64,000 bases of DNA. Source: Owenia fusiformis (lineage: Eukaryota > Annelida > Polychaeta > Sabellida > Oweniidae). Below the pieces are notes generated by a model. The model had not been told where the DNA came from and ran no database searches. It saw nothing but the letters and a program-made list of their open reading frames with translations. The translations under genes were made by a program, and so were the position numbers. The stretch covers positions 28,139,915 through 28,203,914 of the forward strand of contig CAIIXF020000001.1 in NCBI GenBank assembly GCA_903813345.2, in the 5' to 3' direction. This document shows, one piece after another, positions 1 to 12,121 of the stretch; within the stretch, counting starts at the first letter, position 1; each line of letters starts with the position of its first letter.

Positions 1-166
1 CACATAACATCCTAGTTAATTAACAAGTGGAGCATGTTAACCTTAGAGGTATGTGAGTTCCACCAAGTGTCTACCAAGTGTAGATACATATGCAAACATG
101 ATATGAAAGATGGCATAATGCTAAGATTACCATGGGGAGACTTAACCAAGATGATAATTCAGAATT

Positions 167-264
167 ATGTTTCAGCACTGTTTGCTTGAAGAGACATCTT
201 TTGATTGATTCATGTTTTTTTTCATTCATGTTTCAGCACTGTTTGCTTGAAGAGACATCTTTTG
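167..264. repeat. 61-bp-spaced direct duplication at the 3' end of CCDC115
   Basis: A 37-base segment starting ATGTTTCAGCACTG occurs at 167-203 and again at 228-264. The second copy encodes the last CCDC115 codons and its stop; the first copy lies in the 3' UTR. Confidence 0.85.
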
Positions 265-876
265 CTTCATTTTGTCTTTATAAGCGTGTTTTAATGCCAT
301 TAGTTCGTTTTGTAGAGAACTGATTTCACATGATGAAGTTAGAACTTTCTTGAAGCAAGCCTGACTCTGTTTTAAGGCCTGTGGTACAAGAACACCAAAC
401 CATTTTATGGGATCAACTGTATTATCATCATTTGACTTTGATTCCTTGCTTTTTAAATCACTTTCATCTTTCTTAACATTTAATTCTTCAATTCCCCTGG
501 TCACATCATCAACGGTTGACTTGATGTTCCTTTTCCTAACAGCAGTTTTCTCTTTATCAATCTCGGCTGTTGTTGTATCATTAGGACCAGTTAATTCAAA
601 CTTAAAAGCATCAGTATCAAACATAGATTCTGTATAAACATCAACCAAAGCACTTGCCACCATTTCCTTCTCATTATACTGCACAGTGGACACTGACTTA
701 TTCCCCATGGAATATCGGGCTTTTGACATTAGGAAATATCCATCCTTTAGTGTTGATTCCAATGATTGACGTGTCTCATTGAGTTGAGATAAGACATCAA
801 ACACCTTTAATGTAATGTTGTCCAGCTCTCCACATACCTCGTGGTATTCCGAGGCAACATTCTCTGGCATTGTCAT
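226..876 (-). CDS. CCDC115: CCDC115-like V-ATPase assembly factor (Vma22 homologue)
   Basis: The 216-aa reading frame matches the animal CCDC115 family. An N-terminal helical segment leads to SKARYSMG (human SKARYAMG), then a charged low-complexity linker, then the diagnostic block DPIKWFGVLVPQALKQSQ (human DPLNWFGILVP...), and a C-terminal coiled coil (about residues 165-210). CCDC115 works with TMEM199 in assembly of the V-ATPase Vo sector at the ER/ERGIC; this role comes from the family, not from the sequence. Reading the minus strand, a good acceptor (CTTTCCAG) lies just before the first ATG, so this is the coding exon behind a non-coding 5' exon, probably near 1.6-1.8 kb. The start at 876 is the first ATG after the acceptor and fits the usual N-terminus. 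The stop lies inside a 61-bp tandem duplication, so the last residues may be lineage-specific. It is head to head with FBXO42. Confidence 0.9.
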   Translation of the reverse strand: MTMPENVASEYHEVCGELDNITLKVFDVLSQLNETRQSLESTLKDGYFLMSKARYSMGNKSVSTVQYNEKEMVASALVDVYTESMFDTDAFKFELTGPNDTTTAEIDKEKTAVRKRNIKSTVDDVTRGIEELNVKKDESDLKSKESKSNDDNTVDPIKWFGVLVPQALKQSQACFKKVLTSSCEISSLQNELMALKHAYKDKMKQKMSLQANSAET

Positions 877-967
877 TCCTGGAAAGATAAAAGTATATGA
901 GCAAAAGTATACATCCAGGCCTGAACAAATGGTAGAGGTGTACCTATAAGAGAATCCAGGTACCTCT

Positions 968-1108
968 GGCGGATCTGGGGGGGGGGGGGGCTGGGGGCCA
1001 TAAAAATTTTGGGCCCAAAGAAACTGTGCCTTTTAAGACCTTATTTTTTAATTTCAGGCCAAATTAAGAAGAAAATGCCCCTCCCCCTTGTTGGTTCCCA
1101 GATCCGCC
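968..1108. repeat. Small inverted-repeat element with G-run, copy 1
   Basis: Its ends are inverted (GGCGGATCTGGG on the left, CCCAGATCCGCC on the right) and enclose a long G homopolymer and about 110 bp of AT-rich sequence. It lies in the intergenic or 5'-UTR-intron DNA between CCDC115 and FBXO42. A second copy with the same ends follows at 1342, so this is a small dispersed MITE-like family. I did not find a convincing target duplication. Confidence 0.6.
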
Positions 1109-1341
1109 CCTGGGGACCGCCATCCACCACCCACTCTGTGTACCAGGGAACAAATCTTTTTTTCTTGGTACACAGAGAGTAGAAGGTTGGATTTCCAAAA
1201 CAGGACAGCCTTTTGTTCTTGTTTTATATGTCTCTGTACAGAGGCACTGTATCCCTTGAAGCCAAAATGCATTTCAATGAAGTAATCAGCATATGCTTCA
1301 ATCACGTAATCTGATGATGATGAAAAGACAATTATGCACTA

Positions 1342-1416
1342 GCGGATCTGGAGGGCAAAAATTGGATCCAAAATATTAGCCCCCCCCCCCCCCCCCCTCT
1401 TCATTTTTAGATCCGC
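1342..1416. repeat. Small inverted-repeat element with C-run, copy 2
   Basis: It has the same termini as the 968-1108 element (GCGGATCT / AGATCCGC) with a long C homopolymer inside, about 75 bp in total. The homopolymer is G-rich in one copy and C-rich in the other, as expected if they are inserted in opposite orientation. Confidence 0.6.
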
Positions 1417-1559
1417 CCCTTATCATGTGGTTGTGACTGTACTGTATTTCAATGAACTCTATACTCACTCTAAGATATTCCAGTAATCTTTTTACAATTT
1501 TGGTGAGAATCTAGGTTTATCTCACTGTTTGAAAGCATAGATGTACGTGATTTCACTTC

Positions 1560-1916
1560 TTAATCAAGATATATCAATAGATAATAAAAATTCGAATCGA
1601 AATATTGTCACTTCCGTGTTTCTACCAACCGGAAGTAATTGGACCACATTTTGAAAATTAGTTTAGACTGTAATTCTAATTGAAAATGTAAATAAAACGA
1701 TTTTTGAGACTAAGAAAATAGATTTTATGCAAACTTCTGTAACAATATAGAGTTGCAATATCTTACAAAGGAGGTCAGGAGGTTTAAAGTTAAAATATTT
1801 TGGCGACGTAAACTTATCACATTAAAAATCCAAGATGGAGAACAATTTTTTTTATTTTTTGTGAAAATTCGTAAATATTACAAATATCGAGCAATTGCAT
1901 CACATAATTGAATACG
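1560..1916. promoter_or_regulatory. Putative bidirectional promoter of CCDC115 and FBXO42
   Basis: The two genes diverge, with about 1 kb between coding starts. At 1610-1616 (ACTTCCG) and 1629-1636 (CCGGAAGT) there are two convergent ETS/GABP-type motifs 12 bases apart, common in housekeeping bidirectional promoters. A YY1-like CCAAGATGG lies at about 1830. No TATA box stands out. The motifs are visible; promoter function is inferred. Confidence 0.5.
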
Positions 1917-4900
1917 ATGGACTGTTCAGAGGATTCTGCAAACATGGCTGGAATCTCGGACCTACCAGAGGAGGTTCAGGAACATATTCTGTCAATGTTA
2001 TCGCCATACAGAGATCTTCGATCCTGCATGAATGTTTGCAAATTATGGCATGAGCTGACAAAAGGTAGGCCTCGTCTACCAATAAACAACTTATAGATGA
2101 CACGTATTAGCTTGAAATCACGTTTGACTAGAAAAGTTACCCCACAAAAGCAGCCCTGTCAACCCTCACGCAGGCGTGATTGTCACGCATTTGCCACAGG
2201 AAGTTGTATTAAGTCCTTTTTGGGCCCTAACGGCCTTCTGCCCTCCCCCAATCTCACACAACAGACGAATCTATAAGGATGCCAACAAACATCTAGACCT
2301 GAAAAAAAAATGAAATCAAAACAAAGTTTTTTACAAGATCCTTGTTCAAAAAGCCTCCAAACTCGCTCAATATGGAGTAAAAATACTTCTCAATTGAAAA
2401 GAAACAAAAAAAGCACGAGCTGACAGATGCTTGATGACGATATAAGCCCTGCAAAACATCTACCCATCAAAACTCGACGAAATGGAAGGAAATGAAAAAT
2501 TCAAATATTTACCGACTCTGTAACTCTTCAATGACACAAGGTACTACAAAAAATGTTAAATCTGATAAACCTTACACTATAAGCTTTGTATATTTTTGCA
2601 AATACTTAGCTGATTTAGCGTACATACCTTTAAATCTCAAATCTTTCTAGACTTTATTTTTCAAACTTTTCGGAAATGCCAATATGGCCGATGGACACCC
2701 CAAAAAAATTTCATGATCAAATTAAACAAGTAATGTATTAATAAAATAATAATTTCTGTCTCCTAAAATTACATTTAAGAATTATCTTGGTTTGATTTAT
2801 GTTATTCAATGCTCAAATACGGTTTAATTGTAAAAATGATCATGACCTACTTTTAGGCTGGCCAATCCAATCGCAAAAGATTATTAGATCCGTAAACGTG
2901 TCATGGGCGCTGAAAGAAAAGTTTCTCAAAAAATTCAAATTTGAAATAACTATCAATACGGCATGATTTTCAATATATATTGGTAAATCATAACAGTATT
3001 TCTAGTCAAATACGTAAAAGGAAAAAGAAGACGAAATTTGAAAAGCAACATTACAGCAGGAAGGGAGCTACAGAGTCGGTAAATATTTGAATTTTTCATT
3101 TCCTTCCATTTCGTCGAGTTTTGATGGGTAGATGTTTTGCAGGGCTTATATCGTCATTAAGCATCTGTCAGCTCGTGCTTTTTTTGTTTCTTTTCAATTG
3201 AGAAGTATTTTTACTCCATATTGAGCGAGTTTGGAGGCTTTTTGAACAAGGATCTTGTAAAAAACTTTGTTTTGATTTCATTTTTTTTTCAGGTCTAGAT
3301 GTTTGTTGGCATCCTTATAGATTCGTCTGTTGTGTGAGATTGGGGGAGGGCAGAAGGCGGTTAGGGCCCAAAAAGGACTTAATACAACTTCCTGTGGCAT
3401 TTGCAGGAAAAATCACACATCAATCTAGAGTCTATGATCAAATATCACGTAAAAAACACCCATTATGTTGATATTTTTAGAAATTGTTTTTTATGAAATG
3501 ACGATACGGTAAAAATCCTAACAGCGAAAAAAGCGAACGCATTCCGTTTGGTTTTCGCACCGATTGCCGTTCATGACACGCATTTGGTACGAAAGATGTG
3601 TATATATCACGCATTTGTTTCGAAAATATTTACACCTACCCGAAAATCCACCAACCCATTTTTAAAAGTTACAAAATTGTTATTTATCTTTGCCTCTGAG
3701 CCTTCATATTCTCCCTGTTTGTTGAAAACCTATCCATAGACAAGCAATTAACATAAAATTTGATTCACTGTCGATTGCAGGGGGCCATCGTCTTCTGTCT
3801 TTGACGTCGCAAACTAGAGCGATTTGGGCAAACGATTTCCTTTCATCTTGCTGCCCACATTGGTGTGACGTGATATGTTGAAACGGGCTTCTGACTATCC
3901 TGTATATAATCAATGACATCTCGATAAACACTTGACTAAAAACAGAATTGAGGATACAAGTGTTTTGCTTTAAACAGCGGTATTCATGATAATGTCTAGT
4001 GATATCATATGGTGTATTATTGAAAGATATACATTGCATTTAAAAATGATGAATAATTGGAATTTTAATTCTTTTCATCGAACCAAAGAACAAAATGGGC
4101 AGTAAGATGGAAAATTAACCATCATGAAGGCAGCTCACTGCAGTCGATTGATTACGATATTTTGATGGCTGAAGTAGACCTTCTTTACGAACGACTAAAG
4201 TATGGTTGCACTTGAGAAAACTCAAGATTTGATTCCTTACCTTTCGTTTGTATATCACTAGTTTCAGCACAAGCAACAACCTGACAATTACAGAGATGTT
4301 TCATCCACTTCTTTGAAATGTATTTGCAACCGAATTAATTTGTTTTACTTCATTTATATGGTGTTATTTGCAATGTTTTTGTATCTGGTGTTAAATTTTA
4401 AAATATTTTCAATTAACTTAGTTCGTAAAAAAAAATGAAATTAAATTCATAAAAACTACTCAGATCTAAAAATGCTGATTGATTGAGATGTTTATTCAGA
4501 AATAACCTCTACATGTGAGGGTGGAATATCTGATAGAAACTAGCGATATAGGGACGAAAAGCTGAACACTTGAATTTTTTCAATGGGTAACTTGGAATGA
4601 GGCACACTCAGCACCAGTGTATCTGATGTTTCTATTATGAAAGGTATAACATGCAGAAATATTTCTTTATTTTTCCAGGCATCATTGTTCAAAAGTACCA
4701 GTCATTTAATAAATCACTAGAAACCCTAGATGTAGAATGGATGCCTCTTGTTCCGGAAGCCGGGCCGACTATCAGTGATCGTCACTCCCACAGCAGTTGC
4801 TACTTTGACAAGTCAATGTATGTGTTTGGTGGTTGTACTTCCACCAGTACAACCTTTAATGATCTGTGGAGATTAGATCTTGCCACAAGACAATGGATCA

Positions 4901-7900
4901 GACCCCTTGCAATTGGTGAGTAGTAATTATATTGTAAATCCAAACCCTCCTTATACCAATCAGATGAACAAAAACATATTATCAATTTTATGTTTTTTCA
5001 TCGGTTTAAATAATTCTCAATTTTCATTAAAAAATATGAGTCAAGGGCATAAATGCCAATCTGTCTATATTTTGCCCATAAAAAAGTCCAATGAACCAAC
5101 TCCTTAAGCCATGTCATTTTTTCAGGTACCTATCCTTCCCCTAAGGCTTGTGCCAGTATGGTTGTTTATAGAAATAGCTTGGTGTTATTTGGAGGCTGGA
5201 GCCATCCTACACCATACCCTTTACATCAGGTACATATTTACTTCTTTGGGCAATTGGCACATGACATACATGTACTGTTATCACAACAGCAAGAATACCA
5301 TTTATGTGTTTAACTTTAGCGATGTAAAATCCAAATAGTGCCAAGATTTGATTAGGTTATGGCCATGATGTCTAAAAAGGATGGCCATTTTGATCTCCAA
5401 TTGCAATATTTATCACATTGTGTCTTGTTCACAATGCTCGGATGTTCTATCGCAAATCTCCATTAACTTAGAGCAAATTATAACCAAGTTCATTCTTTAT
5501 GTATCAACCCTTTCATCCTCTATTTTTATTGATATGTCTCTGTATAAAATGATTCATATGATTCCAGGCAGCCAGATTCTTCAGTGAGCTTCATGTGTAC
5601 ACCCCATCAAGTAACAGATGGAATCATGTGTTCACTAGAGGCTGCCCCCCTCCCACTGCAGGCCACTCAGCCTCCATTGTTGGAGATACTATGATTGTAT
5701 TTGGGGGATCCCACGGCCATGGTGCTAGGTAAGTGTATTGTGCTTATACTGTAGTTTGTTGCTCAAAATCTTTACATTTTGGTCTTTTCCTAGTTTTCAT
5801 CAATTTGAAATTTCACAAATATAAATATGGGAATATGGATATCTCTCAAATGTTGAATATTTTTAAGAATTCTGACATTCACCTTATTATTGACAGTACA
5901 TTACAGTGCAGGTACACCAATAAATTAAGTTATTTAAGTCCTATTGCTTGTTTCCAGCTCAGGAGATTTGTGGTCATTGGATCTGAAAGAGATGTTATGG
6001 AGCAAACATGAGATACCAGGTCATAGGAAGCCGAGGCCAAGATATGGCCAATCACAGGTCGTGTTAGATGACAACAATATACTTATACTAGGAGGATGTG
6101 GGGGTCCGAACATGGTAGGTCAAAAGTAGAGTGTCCTTTTCCTCATTTTAATATCCCTATTGCAAAAATATTACAATACGAAATAGCATAGGTTTTGGGC
6201 CGATATAAAGATGGCAGCACCAGAATCCCATATTGATATCTTCTCTATCAACCTTAGCCTATGCAAAATACTAGTATGATTAAGTCTACTTATTTGTTAG
6301 TTTTCTATATTTTTCTGTCATTGTACCAACTTAATATTGGTTCATTAAACGATACAAGAAAATACAGGCTTATGGACCATGCTAGCCAATGCGAAATATG
6401 TTATTGGATCGTGTAACTGTGCTAAATATTTCATTATTATATTAAAATTAGACCTAGTTGATATGTACTTAATTGTCCATATGATACAAAATATAATTTC
6501 AAGATGTGCTCATTTCTTTCAGCAATACAATGATGTGTGGCTGCTATCAATGAACACTTCCCCATGGCAGTGGAAGGAGATACAGGCTCATGAAGAAGAA
6601 AATAGACCTCCTAAATTATGGTGCCATCCTGCTTGCAAGGTACGTCACTTTTGTTTAAAACTGAATGAAGAAAAGAACAAGATCATATTTTGCATGCTCG
6701 CTCCCCCAAAGTAACAGTTCATGTATACTCACTGGTAACAGAAACCTTGACCACTATCTGTAAAATGAATTTCAATATGAGTATGTGGAGTCTAAAGTGT
6801 TTTTTTCGGAGTCTAATTTTACATTTTTGTTACATTATTCGTGGTAAACCTCTTGAGAAAATACATAAAACAGGAGTCAGACAAGGAATAGGTAGTCAGA
6901 AACCTTTTAGAAATGTATATTGTGATTAAAAAATAGGAAGGTTATATTTTAAAAAGTATACTACTAATAGGATATCTCTGGTCTCACATGGGGGAGTTGC
7001 GATAACGCTAAAAATCATTGGTCTGAAAATTTCCTGGTGAAAACCCTGGTATGTATTTATGAGAATTGTCTTAAATTGCAAAAGATTTATGGCATGCAAC
7101 TAAAGAGTGATGTAACCCCTCAAACTATCTTACATAGCCAAAGCCTAGAATCACCCAAGCAGTCACCAAACCCAAACATCAAGTACAAGCATCTACCCTA
7201 TACCTTCTTTATAAAACTAGCAATCTGATGCCCTTATTGGTAACTCTAACTTAAAATACATACACAAAATAGAAAATATTCATATACACGTTCTGTAAAC
7301 AAATCAATAATGTTATTTCCAGGTGGGGAATAAATTGGTGCTCGTTAGTCGCCTAAAGAAACAACCAGTAACCCAAGCAGTGTTATCTCAGCAAACAAAC
7401 TCTGATATAAGAACAAGGACTTCTAAATTGTGGATCCCTCCCACTGAAAATAAAGACAATCCAACACAAAATGTTGAAAAACATGGAGTAGGTGGTGTAG
7501 GGGTGCCTGGTTCAAGCTCAACCAGATCAAGTGCAATCAGGGCAAGTGTACAAGGACCAAGTGCACAAGGATCAAGTGTACAAGGACCAAGTGCACAAGG
7601 AGGAGCTCCTGCACCAGGAGCAAGTATCTTGACCATTCCAAGGATTTTAAAAAAGACTGGCAAACCAGTGAAACATCCCATGCATTTATATGTTTTGGAT
7701 ATAAGCACTGTTTTGACTGAAGGGTGTGTTACATGGCAGCCAATCAGAGAGGATGTAGATAGCGACGCCCCTGAGGAGACAATATTTTATTCCATAGTTG
7801 AGGGTCGTGGTGAACTTATTGTGTTTGGAGGTATACAAACTGACTTGAATACTATGTCTAATAGAGGCTACAGTTCTGAACCTCAAATAGTGACCAATCA

Positions 7901-7937
7901 TGTTTATTTCATAGGTTCAAAGAAGTTTATGATCTAG
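1917..7937 (+). CDS. FBXO42: FBXO42-like F-box/kelch protein, 7 exons, 512 aa
   Basis: Exons: 1917-2064, 4679-4915, 5126-5229, 5568-5728, 5958-6114, 6523-6639, 7323-7937. All introns are GT-AG and phase is kept at each join (1539 bases including stop). Residues 12-50 form an F-box ([16 protein letters not shown]). Kelch blades follow: [20 protein letters not shown], a blade with LVLFGGW, one with MIVFGGS, then [11 protein letters not shown]. The ending MHLYVLDI...RGELIVFGG is the FBXO42 C-terminal signature. Vertebrate FBXO42 (JFK) is the substrate receptor of an SCF ubiquitin ligase acting on p53; the F-box should bind SKP1 and the kelch propeller substrate. The linker between propeller and C-terminal block is short here (about 100 aa; the human protein is about 717 aa) and holds SVQGPSAQG-type repeats. 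I chose ATG 1917 (ATGGACTG) because it is the first ATG before the F-box; ATG 1943 is an alternative. AATAAA at 8222 is a candidate polyadenylation signal. Confidence 0.95.
2193..3398. mobile_element. 1.2-kb foldback element in FBXO42 intron 1
   Basis: Two arms of about 330 bp (2193-2522 and 3069-3398) are near-perfect inverted copies, starting GCCACAGGAAGTTGTATT and ending with its complement, around a ~545-bp AT-rich centre without coding capacity. The flanks read ATTT on both sides (2189-2192, 3399-3402), a candidate 4-bp target duplication. Arm identity appears above 95%, suggesting a fairly recent insertion. The superfamily is not recognised. Confidence 0.8.
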
Positions 7938-9246
7938 TGACTTACATGTCTGATGTATGACCTAAATGTAGTGTATGGTATTTGAACTGAAGAGCTTACA
8001 CCTTGCTGCTTGGAAAATGCCATACATGAAATGATATATAGCCATATCTGTGGCAGTTTATATTGTAGCCTATACATTTTATATGGATACACAGTATATG
8101 TAGCATTTGGAAAAACATGTATGGTCTTAATCAAATCAACGGTCTCTCTCATTCTAGGGAATTATCCCTCAATGATATCTGAAAACATCTACCTTTCTTA
8201 GTAGTACATAGATATGGAGGGAATAAAATTCAACTATGGTTGTTTTTATTGGGAAATCCCCAATGTGTGAGTGCAAAGTATAATGTCTTTTCCAATAATT
8301 TAATTCCCTGGCCCCCAGCAGGGTTCAGGAATACAAACTTTTTAACTTAATGTTCTCTTGCCACCGTTTCCACAATTACATTATTGATTCAGGAATTCTT
8401 ATTTTTATGAAGTTTCTGTTGGTGACCGTATGTTAAGTGTTGAAATTACATGTCATGTCAAAAGCAGTAAAACATAATGATTTGTTATTACTTAATAGAA
8501 TTTTAGTGTTTCACTTGAATCAATTTAACCCCATTTTCAAAAGAATTTACATTCATTTTATTAAACAGTGGATTTAATTTAAATTCCAAGGTAAGGGGAT
8601 TACGTTTCAAATTAAAAGTATTGTGATGCTCTTAACCTATTACACACACATTCATTCAACGTCTTAATAGAAATTATTTTTTCATATGCATCAATGTTCG
8701 CTAATGTTCACTGATCGTTGTCACATTACTTTAAATTCTGACAGTTAATATTTTCATTAGATTTAGAAAAAATAGCAATTCATCTTGCCATTTCGGTCAT
8801 TTGACCATCAACTCTCAGATCTTTAACCCAAGCCTTGCATATATGTACATTTTTGTAATGTACATCTACCACTGATTTTTGCTTAATTTGGGGCCTGCTT
8901 GAATTAAAGAGAGAATCAGGTCTAAAGTAATGGGCAAGCTAAAACAGAATCTTTTTCAATTATCGAATATTTGTGGCTCATATCATGTCTATTTTCTACA
9001 AATCCCCAAAGTGCATACTTTCTTCCAAGAAAACTAAAGTTTTTTACAATAATGTATTATTATTTTCCATATGGTTACCATTTTTATTATCTGGGAGAAT
9101 TTGAACACTTTTCCCCAATTTTTGCACTTTTAATCCTTAATAACTTCACCAATTTTTTAGACTATTCAATAATAACATATTGTGGGTATTTTGTGAGATA
9201 CATGTATTGTATTTGAGATCATAAGAATAGATCGGTAGGTCAATTG
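7938..9246 (+). other. FBXO42 3' UTR and downstream flank
   Basis: AT-rich sequence without a supported gene. The first good polyadenylation signal is AATAAA at 8222-8227. Longer frames here look like chance readings. Confidence 0.5.
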
Positions 9247-9248
9247 TA

Positions 9249-10237
9249 CAGGGTGTCCAAAAAAAACAGGACCGTAAGAAAGTTGAATAACTCGGTCAAT
9301 TTTGTATATTTTGCCTTGAAATTTCAGAATTATTCAGTTCATTTAATGTGAATTCTGTTGTGAAAGTTTGATAATAATCTACCAGTTGAGTAAAAAACTA
9401 CAGCTCCTTACAAAACATACCCCAAATGTGCAAATCTCATCTCTATGCATAATACAATCCGGCGAACAAAGCTGTTGATGATCCTCCTACACACATGTCT
9501 TTCTGAATGGACAAATTTGTTCCAAAAACAATTGCTATTTGGGCTTACATCCTCCTGATGAAGTGTTACAGCATCCATTGCATTCTGAACAATGCACTCC
9601 CTGGGTGGCAATGAGGAAACATGGAATCATCAGTCCCTTTTGGTTTGAAGGTGACTGGGGACTTGCTATCACCATGAACAAGGACCAGTAAGTTCTCACC
9701 AAGTTTTGGAGGTCACTTAAAGCACCAAAAGGGACATCTAAGGAGATAATTAAGCAGTGGTTTCAACAAGCCAATACCACCCCAACACTGCAAATGATAT
9801 GCTGAAAAGGTTTAGGCAATGCTTTGGTGGTCAGCTCATCAGTTGCAGAAAGCAAACCATATGGGCAGCTCATTCGCCTGATCTAAATCCCCCAAATTTT
9901 TATCTTTGAGGATTTCTCAAAGCCAATGTGTATAGTGACAGGCCCCTAACAATCTTAAGAGGGCAATAACTAACCCAATATTTACCATCCACATTAATGT
10001 GTATAGGTAAGGATCATTAACAACTTTGTTCGCAGGATTCTTTTGTGCATAGAGAGGAGAAGTGCCCACTTTGAGCATGTTTTGTAAAGGACTGTAGTTT
10101 TTGACACAATAAACAGATTATCATCAAACTTGCAGAACAAAATTCACATTGAATGAACTAAATAATTCTTAAATTTCAAGGCAAAATATGCAAAATTGAC
10201 CGAGTTATTCAACGGTCCTGTTTTTTTGGACATCCTG
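9249..10237. mobile_element. Decayed Tc1/mariner-like transposon with long inverted repeats
   Basis: The element is flanked by TA (9247-9248, 10238-10239). Its termini are CAGGGTGTCCAAAAA and the complement of CAGGATGTCCAAAAA. The inverted repeats run over about 200 bases, so the left end carries an antisense copy of the transposase C-terminus that the right end encodes in sense (both read NFVRRI.LCIE..AH). Confidence 0.8.
9560..10090 (+). pseudogene. Transposase relic (mariner/IS630-type DDE)
   Basis: Translating the plus strand across several stops gives recognisable pieces: a W.AM.KHGIISPFWFEGD block, then H.PDLNPPNFYL (the C-terminal catalytic region of mariner-type transposases), then the NFVRRILLCIERRSAHFEH tail. 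Several in-frame stops and shifts make it non-functional. It lies entirely within the 9249-10237 element. Confidence 0.7.
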
Positions 10238-10239
10238 TA

Positions 10240-11150
10240 CAATGTACACATTTCTTGCAATATTGTCAACTCCTTTATTTCTGACTTCTGATTCTAAGTT
10301 ATTCAGTTTTTCATCAAACTTGAAAAATGCAGATGCAGAGGCAGATTAGGTTCTGGGCATGTTGGGTAATTTTCAGTTTACTTGGTGGCTCTTATTCTTC
10401 CTGAGAAACTTTTTTTATTGTTAACAAAAATCAACAAGACTGCATTTTAGTGATCAATTTGTATAATCATATGAGACCAAATTACTGTACATGAATTAAA
10501 TCTCAACTTATATATCAAATCACTAAACAATCTAGTGCTGAATTAATAAGTACAATTGTACCAAATATTATTTAGGGGATAATCTGATTTTAGCTGTCAT
10601 ATATTTACTAAACATTGTGTTATATTGTTCTGTGTGGATAGAAATGAATATTGATTACTTTGCATCATTATAAATTCCACAGTGCTACTTCCCTCTACTG
10701 TCTGTGACAGTTCTATTTTTCAAAAATATGTATGTGCTTGGAGTGTATGCAGTTACCAATACATTAAATTACTACATGTATATGGCATAAGTAATGTGTT
10801 GTCTTGATACTCATATTGATGAAATATAATTTATATGAATTTAAAATATATTTATTTCTTTTGTTCAGTTCAATCAGTTACTGAGGTGCCAGGAGTAAGT
10901 TACCAGGTTTACCACCTGGTGGCTTTTTGAATATGTCCATTCAAAGAAAATCATATCCGTCCCAAAATGTAATTTGAAATGTAGATTTCAAATATGATAT
11001 TACTTTGACTAAAACAATATTTAATGTTAAAAATCAAGATCGTCTCTGCTTGCATCCAGTGTTTTGATATAGCTAATCATTATGATTGCTAAATGGGACC
11101 AATGACTTGCTTTGATCGAATGCATGAATGTCCATTGCCAATTTGTTATG
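10240..11150. other. Gene-free AT-rich DNA
   Basis: No exon, RNA gene or clear repeat seen; simple AT-rich intergenic sequence. Confidence 0.4.
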
Positions 11151-11870
11151 TGGCTTCTGAGGATTGAGCATATTTGATAACTTGGGATTGTGTCACTTTA
11201 TCACTCTGTTTATTGTACTTAGTTATGTCTAGATAACTGTGATTGTGCCATTTGACACGGTGAATCATTTTACTGTCAAACATTACTGATATGTTTGATG
11301 ACTTTTTATGGGAGGAAAGATTGTATTGTTGCTGTGTATGATTATACTTTGCGATTGCCTAAAGATTGTGTATAGACACAGCGGATTAAGTTGTTGCTTT
11401 GCATGATTGTGCTATGTGGTTGATTAAAGAATGTATTAGGCACTGGGTATTGTATAACTACTGTGTGTGATTGTGCTATGTGGTTGCTGAAAGGTTGTGT
11501 TTAGACACTGGGGATTGTGTCACTACTCTGCATGATTGTGTTGGCTGATTGTGTTTACATATTGTGTCAGTTTACATAGTGTGGGCTCTGTTATTGCTAT
11601 GAACGATTGTGATATATAATTGTTTAAATATTTACTAAAAACAATACTGATTTTGTTTGTGATTTTGCTGTGAATGATTGCTCAAGATTATTTTAATTGG
11701 GTCTTTGAATACAAGAATTGAGCCACTGCTATGAAGTTATTGGTTATGGATATTTTATGATTGTGTGTAGACACTGGTTTTTACCGCTGGGTTTTACTAT
11801 TCCTGTGGATGATTATATCATATTATAGTTTGTAAAGTATGATTTTGAGACCCTACTGCGTTTTTACTGA
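11150..11870. repeat. Degenerate tandem repeat rich in GATTGTG
   Basis: Diverged units of roughly 70-100 bases recur, each with a GATTGTG(C/T)TATGTGGTTG-like segment followed by AGACACTGG(G)GATTGTG. The repeat is old and no coding frame runs through it. Confidence 0.55.
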
Positions 11871-11948
11871 TGTACTAGGTGCATTCATGCACCCTCTGGG
11901 TCTCTGAGGATCGTGTTGGACCCAGGGGTGCATAACGTGCAATGTAAA

Positions 11949-12121
11949 GGAAGAGGCTCGATAGAGAGAGCTTTTTAGATGGGTATAAGTTTTTTATTAT
12001 TTCGATGATCAATATAAAATTGTAACACAATTTAGGAGATGAGGTGAATTTTCATATTCTAAAATATTATTTCTGAATCATCAAAATGGATTTTTCTACA
12101 ACCTTTTTGGCGAATCGATGA
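11949..12121 (+). repeat. Dispersed repeat, copy A (inverted partner at 28976)
   Basis: The segment beginning GAAGAGGCTCGATAGAGAG and running to TTTTTGGCGAA reappears in reverse complement at 28976-29146 with an estimated 75% identity. Only these two copies were seen in the window. Confidence 0.6.
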
